14,779 nt of DNA from Lentisphaeria bacterium (GTDB lineage: Bacteria; Verrucomicrobiota; Lentisphaeria; Victivallales; UBA1829). The stretch is from positions 1-14,779 of the forward strand of contig JAFYBD010000228.1 of the NCBI GenBank assembly GCA_017540385.1, in the 5' to 3' direction. A program made the position numbers and the translations under genes. This document shows positions 10,812 through 14,779 of the stretch, piece after piece (position 1 is the stretch's first letter; each line of letters begins with the position of its first letter). Under the pieces are notes generated by a model. That model saw only the letters and a program-made list of their open reading frames with translations. It did not search any database and was not told the origin of the DNA.

Positions 10812-10974
10812 GGACACCTCTAAAAATTGATATTCGGCGGCTTTTCGCGCCTGGACAAAGTCCAACTGGCAGGATTTTCGGTGGTTGCCTTCGGGTAGCC
10901 ACGCTCAAATCTTCCTGCATTGGTCTTTTGCCCATTCGCTGAAAATCCATCCGGTCGAATTTTCAGAGATACCC
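10812..10974. repeat. Structured palindromic intergenic element; candidate ncRNA or non-autonomous mobile repeat
   Basis: This 163-bp, relatively AT-rich element starts 13 bases after the second U32-like gene. Its ends are imperfect inverted repeats: GGACACCTCTAAAAATT at 10812-10828 faces the reverse complement of 10958-10974, GGGTATCTCTGAAAATT, with 13 of 17 identical. All four differences are transitions that still pair as G-T/G-U on the minus strand. Inside are a hairpin TGGAC/GTCCA (10852-10864), a 9-bp arm GTGGTTGCC/GGTAGCCAC around a TTCG loop (10881-10902), an enclosing GCAG/CTGC plus GATTT/AAATC stem (10869-10918), and an 8-bp stem CTGAAAAT/ATTTTCAG (10939-10966). Short ORFs crossing it show no family resemblance and no ribosome sites. 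Which strand is transcribed, if any, is unclear. It does not match tRNA, tmRNA, SRP or RNase P signatures that I know. Confidence 0.55.
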
Positions 10975-10997
10975 GCAACAAACTCTCCCGCACTCCC

Positions 10998-11038
10998 CTG
11001 TCCCGCGACGACGATCCATCGTCCGGGACAGTTTTTTT
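10998..11038 (+). terminator. Intrinsic terminator of the U32-like operon
   Basis: An 8-bp outer stem CTGTCCCG/CGGGACAG encloses a second 6-bp stem GACGAT/ATCGTC and a 4-base CGAC bulge. It is followed by seven T residues at 11032-11038. The T-run exists only on the plus strand, so it ends transcription coming from the U32-like pair and through the structured element. Confidence 0.85.
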
Positions 11039-11081
11039 GTCGAATCGCGGCAAATGCGTTTCCGGGCGATTTCAGGGCAGG

Positions 11082-11116
11082 AAAAAGGCCGCCATGCCCG
11101 GATGAGCACGGCGGCC
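11082..11116 (-). terminator. Intrinsic terminator of the GH43 gene
   Basis: On the minus strand, 31 bases after the GH43 stop, an 11-bp stem forms between GGCCGCCGTGC and GCATGGCGGCC with one G-U pair and an 8-base loop. Five T residues (11086-11082) follow. It faces the plus-strand terminator 43 bases away, the usual arrangement between convergent genes. Confidence 0.85.
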
Positions 11117-11147
11117 GTCGTTTGCGTCTCAGACGCGCGGGAAACGG

Positions 11148-13280
11148 TCATTTGACCGGTTCCGTGATCCCCTCGTTGGTCTGACGGACCGGTTTGATGG
11201 TCCCGTCCTCGTTGAAGAACATCTCGTCCACGCACACGGCGCGGCGTCCGAGCGCGCCGCCCTCGCCGTTGATGCTGAGCGCGGCGTTGTGGTAGAAGAG
11301 GAACGTGCGTCCCTTGAAATCGACCACGGCGGGATGGATGGTGAAGCTGTTCCGGGCGGAACCGGTCACCTGGCCGCGATAGGTCCACGGGCCGGTGATC
11401 TTCTCGGCGGTGGCGTAGGCGATGACTTCGTTGCCCTGAGGCTCCTTGTGGTTGGCCTCGTCACGGTAGGGACGGGAGGCGTAGATGCAGTAGTAGAGGC
11501 CGTTGCGCTTGTAGAGCCAGGGGCCTTCCTCGTAACTCGTCATCTTCAGGTCGATGATCTCGCCATCGAGCTCGAGCATATTGTCTTTGAGCTTGGCGAG
11601 ATAGCAGTTGCCGTTGCCCCAGCAGAGCCACGCGGTGCCGTCGTCGTCGATCAGGCAGGTCGGGTCGATGTCGTTCCAGACCATGAATCCGTTGGTCAGA
11701 TTGTCGACGACCACGGGCTTTTCATACGTCTTCCACGGGCCGACGGGGCTGTCGGAGGTGGCGACGTTGATGGACTGCCCACCGTACTTGTCGTTGCGGA
11801 TCGTGACGTACCAGTAGTAGGTGTTGCCCTTCTTCACGACCTGGGCGGCCCAGCAGGTGTTCTTCTGGCCGTACGGGAAGTCGGTGGAGGTGAGCACGTC
11901 GCCGTAGGATTTCCAGTTCACGAGGTCCTTGGTGGAGTAGGCGCGCCAGGCCTTGATCGTGAACATCTCGCGTCCGTGGGCGTCGTCGTGCCCGGCGTAG
12001 AGATACAGCGTGTCGCCGTCCACGAGCGCGGCCGGGTCGGCGGTCCAGACGTCCTTGAAGAGCGGATTGCCGGTCGTCTTGACGTCGACCGGGTTGGTCA
12101 TCGTGCCGCCCTCGGAAGCCGCGGAATTACCGCCGAAGATGCCTTCCTTGGTCATCACGATCTGCTTCATGGTTCCGTCGGGATTGTACTCGAGCTTGTC
12201 GATGCAGACGGAACGGTTGTAGCTGCCGCCGCCGGGAAGCGTGCCGTCGTGGTAGAAGAAGTACCACTGGCCGTTGAACTGAGCGATGCCGGGGTGGTTC
12301 GTGCTGGTGTTCTTGTTGCCGTCGCAGAGGATGCCCTTCGCCTCGAAGTGGCCGTCGATGCTGTCGGCCATGGCGTAGGCGATGCGCTCGGGCATGAAGC
12401 CGGAGGCGTAGGTGAGGTAGTATTTGCCGTTGTACTTATGGATCCACGGCCCCTCGGTGAACCGGTACTGCTTCCAGTCCACGTCGAGACTCTTCACCGG
12501 GCCGTCGAGCTCGATCATGTTCTTTTTGAGCTTGGCGTAGTAGCAGTGGCCGTTGCCCCAGATCAGATACGCCTGGCCGTCGTCGTCGATCAGGACGGTC
12601 GGGTCGATGCACGCCCAGGTGTGCTGGGTGGCGAAGCAGTCCTCGGGCTTCACGAGCTGCTTGCCGATGGCGTCCTTGTAGGGGCCTTCCGGCTTGTCCG
12701 CGACCGCGACGCCGATGCCCGCGCCGTTGGTGCTCGTGTAGAGGTAATACTTTCCGTCGCGCTCGATCATCTGCGCGGCGTACGCCGTGTGGGTGGTGTC
12801 CCATTTGAAGTCGGAAACGGGGATCGGGGCGGGCCATTCCGTCCAGGTCTTCATGTCCTTCGTGGAGAAGAGGCACCAGTCCTTCATGGTGTAGTTCGGG
12901 TTCGGGCGGCCGTTCTCGGCGGTGTGGTCGTGGCTGGTGATGAGCCACAGCGTATCGCCGATCACGACGGGAGCGGGGTCGGCCGTGTATTTGTGCTTGA
13001 AGACCGGGTTGTCGACCGGCTTGTATTCGCCGGTGGGCTTCACGTCGCCGTTGGCGGACGCCGCGGGTTGGGCGGCGTCGGGCTGCGGACGGTCACCGCG
13101 CTGACGGCGCTGGCCGCGCTGTCCCTGACGGTCGCCGCCGAACTGGCCGCCGCCGAACTGGGCTCCTTCGGGACGCTGACGACGGGGACGCTGCGGCTGG
13201 TCCTGCGCCGTGAGCTGGACCGCTGCCGCGGCCATCGCGGCGACGGAGAGGACGAGGAAAGTACGTTTAAGGGAGAACAT
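11148..13280 (-). CDS. Secreted tandem GH43 glycoside hydrolase (two beta-propeller domains)
   Basis: The 710-residue protein starts with a signal peptide (about residues 1-25). A low-complexity linker rich in Arg, Gln, Gly and Pro follows (27-75), then two GH43 five-bladed propellers at about 88-385 and 398-705. Both carry the full family triad. In domain 1, D101 (TADPAPV) is the base, D226 (CIDPTVLIDDDG) the modulator and E276 (EGPW) the acid. In domain 2 the equivalents are D415, D539 and E585. The calcium-site-type histidines are H329 (NHPG) and H649 (IHPA). GH43 enzymes act mostly on arabinose- or xylose-containing plant glycans; the exact substrate cannot be read here. The ribosome site AAGGA is about 11 bases from the ATG. 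It lies downstream of a symporter on the same strand. Confidence 0.9.
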   Translation of the reverse strand: MFSLKRTFLVLSVAAMAAAAVQLTAQDQPQRPRRQRPEGAQFGGGQFGGDRQGQRGQRRQRGDRPQPDAAQPAASANGDVKPTGEYKPVDNPVFKHKYTADPAPVVIGDTLWLITSHDHTAENGRPNPNYTMKDWCLFSTKDMKTWTEWPAPIPVSDFKWDTTHTAYAAQMIERDGKYYLYTSTNGAGIGVAVADKPEGPYKDAIGKQLVKPEDCFATQHTWACIDPTVLIDDDGQAYLIWGNGHCYYAKLKKNMIELDGPVKSLDVDWKQYRFTEGPWIHKYNGKYYLTYASGFMPERIAYAMADSIDGHFEAKGILCDGNKNTSTNHPGIAQFNGQWYFFYHDGTLPGGGSYNRSVCIDKLEYNPDGTMKQIVMTKEGIFGGNSAASEGGTMTNPVDVKTTGNPLFKDVWTADPAALVDGDTLYLYAGHDDAHGREMFTIKAWRAYSTKDLVNWKSYGDVLTSTDFPYGQKNTCWAAQVVKKGNTYYWYVTIRNDKYGGQSINVATSDSPVGPWKTYEKPVVVDNLTNGFMVWNDIDPTCLIDDDGTAWLCWGNGNCYLAKLKDNMLELDGEIIDLKMTSYEEGPWLYKRNGLYYCIYASRPYRDEANHKEPQGNEVIAYATAEKITGPWTYRGQVTGSARNSFTIHPAVVDFKGRTFLFYHNAALSINGEGGALGRRAVCVDEMFFNEDGTIKPVRQTNEGITEPVK

Positions 13281-13335
13281 GATTCGTCGGTCCTTTCTTG
13301 CTGGTTGGCTGAATCAGTTGGTATGCTTCGAAGTC

Positions 13336-13372
13336 AAAAGGAGCGGACGCCCGAAGCGCTTCGAGCGCCCGC
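13336..13372 (-). terminator. Probable terminator downstream of the symporter gene
   Basis: On the minus strand a 30-base near-perfect palindrome (13372-13343) pairs over as many as 15 bp with two G-U pairs, centred on CGAAGCGCTTCG. It is followed by TCCTTTTG. A second small hairpin, CCCCTCG/CGAGGGG with a 4-base loop (13394-13377), lies between it and the symporter stop. The T-tract is imperfect, so partial read-through into the GH43 gene is possible. Confidence 0.6.
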
Positions 13373-13407
13373 AGAACCCCTCGCAAACGAGGGGGTATTG
13401 AACGGGA

Positions 13408-14779
13408 TCAGTTGTTGCGGTTGCCGCCGAGGGTGTCGGTGACGCCGGTGGCGACGCCGGTGACGCCCTTGTTGACGGTGTCGACCGCGCCCTGAAGGGC
13501 GCTTCCGACGCCGGTGGTGACGCCTTCGACGCCCTTGTTGATGGAGTCGAGGGCGCTTTCGCCGTCCTTCCTGGCGGCTGCTTCGGCGTCCGCGGCGTCC
13601 TTCTTGACCGCGTCGGCGGCTGCTTCGGCGTCCTTCTTGGCGAGTTCGGCAGCATCCTTGACACCATCGAGGACGGCCTGGAAGAACCTCTCGACAACGG
13701 GCTGCTGCGCCTTGACCAGGTCGTCGGCTTCCTTCAGGTTGCGGGAGACGGCGTCCTCGACGAGCTTGTTGAACGTCTCAATCTGGGCGTCGGTGAAGCC
13801 TTTGGCCTTGGCGTAGTGCTTGCCGATGGTCTGGTAGACGATCTTGCGCGTGACGGCTGTGTCGGCGGGCTTGTTCTTGCTCTTGTCGAACTCGTCGATG
13901 GACGTGGTGATCTCGGTGATGATGACGCCCTGTTCGGTCTCGTCGATCTCGAGCGCGACCATTTCCTTCTGCGCGATCTCGGTGGCGATCAGGCTCCAGT
14001 GATACGGCACGGGCTCGGTCTTGTCGTCCTTCAGCGCGCTCAGGTCGGCGAAGCTGGCGTAGATGAGGCCGACGAGCACGAGGAGCAGGCCGCCGGCGAC
14101 CCAGGAGAACCGCCACGGAGTCATGTCGACCGCCTTCACGTCTTCCTGGACGAACGCTTCCTTGCGCGGAGCGACGAACGACCAGATGCCCATGATGGCC
14201 ACGAGGATCAGGAAGACGATGGTGTCGACGTGGTAGATGTTCATGCCGCCGGTGACTTTCTGCACCAGCTCGGCATCGCCGAACGTGAGGAACGCAATGA
14301 GCACGACGCCCACGAAGAGGGCGACGTTCGCGGCCATCTTCGGCACGAACTTGGTCAGCATGCCGACCACGATGATGGCGAACAGCGGAATGTTGTAGAT
14401 GCCGTTGGTCTTCTGCAGGTAGTCGAAGATGCTGGAGGTATTCGCGAGGAGCGGAGCGCCGCACATGCAGAGGATCGCGATGACGAAGCCGAACACGCGG
14501 CCGGAGAGCACGACCTTCTTGTCTTCCGCCTGCGGATTGATGAGGCCCTTGTAGAAGCCGATGCTGAACAGGGTGCAGGAGGAGTTCAGAGCGCCGTTGA
14601 AGCTGGAGAGCACCGCGCCAATCAGGACCGCGCCGAAGAAGCCGGCGAGCCAGTTCGGGAGCACGAATGTGACCAGTTTGCCGTAGGCGAGCGCGGAGCT
14701 GTTCATGTCGAGGTCAAGCTGGCCTTTGCAGGCGAAGTAGAACGCGATCATGCCGGGGAACACGAGGTACAGCGGGCCG
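13408..14779 (-). CDS. SSS-family sodium/solute symporter with long C-terminal tail, 5' end outside window
   Basis: The frame is open to the right edge, so the N-terminal helices are missing; residue numbers here count from the GTG codon at 14763. About 240 visible residues hold six or so membrane segments. The sodium-site region GAVLSSFNGALNSSCTLFS (49-67) has the paired serines S53/S54 that match the vSGLT Na2 site, followed by FYKGLINP and GRVFGFVIA as in SGLT-type members. The last helix is about 220-238. A tail of some 210 residues follows, unusual for the family. It has a mixed region to 340, an Ala/Lys/Asp-rich helix (365-405) and a 22-residue repeat (409-445). The likely solute is a sugar, given the adjacent GH43 gene, but this is inferred from context. 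Confidence 0.82.
   Translation of the reverse strand, partial: GPLYLVFPGMIAFYFACKGQLDLDMNSSALAYGKLVTFVLPNWLAGFFGAVLIGAVLSSFNGALNSSCTLFSIGFYKGLINPQAEDKKVVLSGRVFGFVIAILCMCGAPLLANTSSIFDYLQKTNGIYNIPLFAIIVVGMLTKFVPKMAANVALFVGVVLIAFLTFGDAELVQKVTGGMNIYHVDTIVFLILVAIMGIWSFVAPRKEAFVQEDVKAVDMTPWRFSWVAGGLLLVLVGLIYASFADLSALKDDKTEPVPYHWSLIATEIAQKEMVALEIDETEQGVIITEITTSIDEFDKSKNKPADTAVTRKIVYQTIGKHYAKAKGFTDAQIETFNKLVEDAVSRNLKEADDLVKAQQPVVERFFQAVLDGVKDAAELAKKDAEAAADAVKKDAADAEAAARKDGESALDSINKGVEGVTTGVGSALQGAVDTVNKGVTGVATGVTDTLGGNRNN
13429..13539 (-). repeat. Coding 66-bp / 22-residue repeat in the symporter tail
   Basis: Two copies of a 22-residue unit beginning NKGVEGVTTGV and NKGVTGVATGV encode the end of the symporter. 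The second copy is incomplete and ends in TDTLGG. Each unit is divisible into 11-residue steps with a GV-x-GV-x-TGV pattern. The DNA copies are still clearly similar (for example GACGCCCTTGTTGA in both, read on the plus strand), which points to an internal duplication. Confidence 0.7.

Noticed and set aside
10840..10920. Possible tRNA or tmRNA in the structured element, suggested by GCTCAAATC resembling a T-loop
   Set aside because: No acceptor stem, anticodon arm or CCA end can be built around it, and the flanking pairs form a different fold.
10812..10974. Classical insertion sequence or CRISPR repeat
   Set aside because: There is no transposase or cas gene, no clear target-site duplication at the ends, and no regular repeat-spacer pattern.
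10744..11053. Small minus-strand ORFs of 68 and 77 codons across the intergenic element
   Set aside because: They overlap each other in different frames, run through hairpins and a terminator, and lack ribosome sites. They look like chance frames through a structured repeat.
13281..13342. Promoter for the GH43 gene beginning at a TTGACT hexamer on the minus strand
   Set aside because: No acceptable -10 hexamer occurs at 15-19 bases, so the box alone is not enough to call a promoter.

Overview
The window is a GC-rich, densely packed bacterial segment whose intergenic promoter regions are noticeably AT-rich. Lipoproteins with ordinary lipoboxes and a BtuF/BtuC-type importer point to a diderm bacterium. 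A secreted double GH43 glycosidase beside a sodium/solute symporter, PEGA-type lipoproteins and U32-like paralogs would suit the PVC group (Lentisphaerota, Kiritimatiellota or relatives). That assignment is inference only: there is no rRNA or marker phylogeny in the window.

Positions 1-8185, all minus strand, read from right to left. First comes a small PEGA-like lipoprotein (8185-7583). Then come full-length cobalamin-dependent methionine synthase MetH (7411-3800), a YitJ-type homocysteine S-methyltransferase/methylenetetrahydrofolate reductase fusion (3726-1897), and a BtuF-like binding lipoprotein (1869-1021). A FecCD/BtuC permease (1024-62) and the start of the ABC ATPase (65 to beyond base 1) complete the series. 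The last three genes are linked by two 4-bp ATGA overlaps. The set reads as one functional module: the importer brings in corrinoid, the reductase supplies 5-methyl-THF, and MetH uses both to make methionine. A good promoter sits at the metH/yitJ junction, so the fusion and importer genes can also be expressed separately from metH. The activation domain of MetH is atypical in its AdoMet-binding loop.

Positions 8186-10798: a divergent AT-rich promoter region, then two plus-strand paralogs (8466-9620 and 9617-10798) coupled by an ATGA overlap. They look like U32/UbiU-type TIM-barrel Fe-S proteins and share eleven aligned cysteines. Their function is unknown and a heterodimer is plausible.

Positions 10799-11147: no protein gene. 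This stretch holds a 163-bp palindromic, strongly structured element with imperfect 17-bp terminal inverted repeats, followed by two back-to-back intrinsic terminators that serve the convergent flanking genes.

Positions 11148-14779, minus strand: a secreted protein with two complete GH43 beta-propeller domains, preceded by an SSS-family sodium/solute symporter cut by the window edge. The symporter carries an unusual tail of about 210 residues that ends in synuclein-like 11/22-residue repeats. Together the pair looks like a glycan-degradation and uptake unit.

The two most promising candidates for something undescribed are the cysteine-rich U32-like pair and the structured element just downstream of it.
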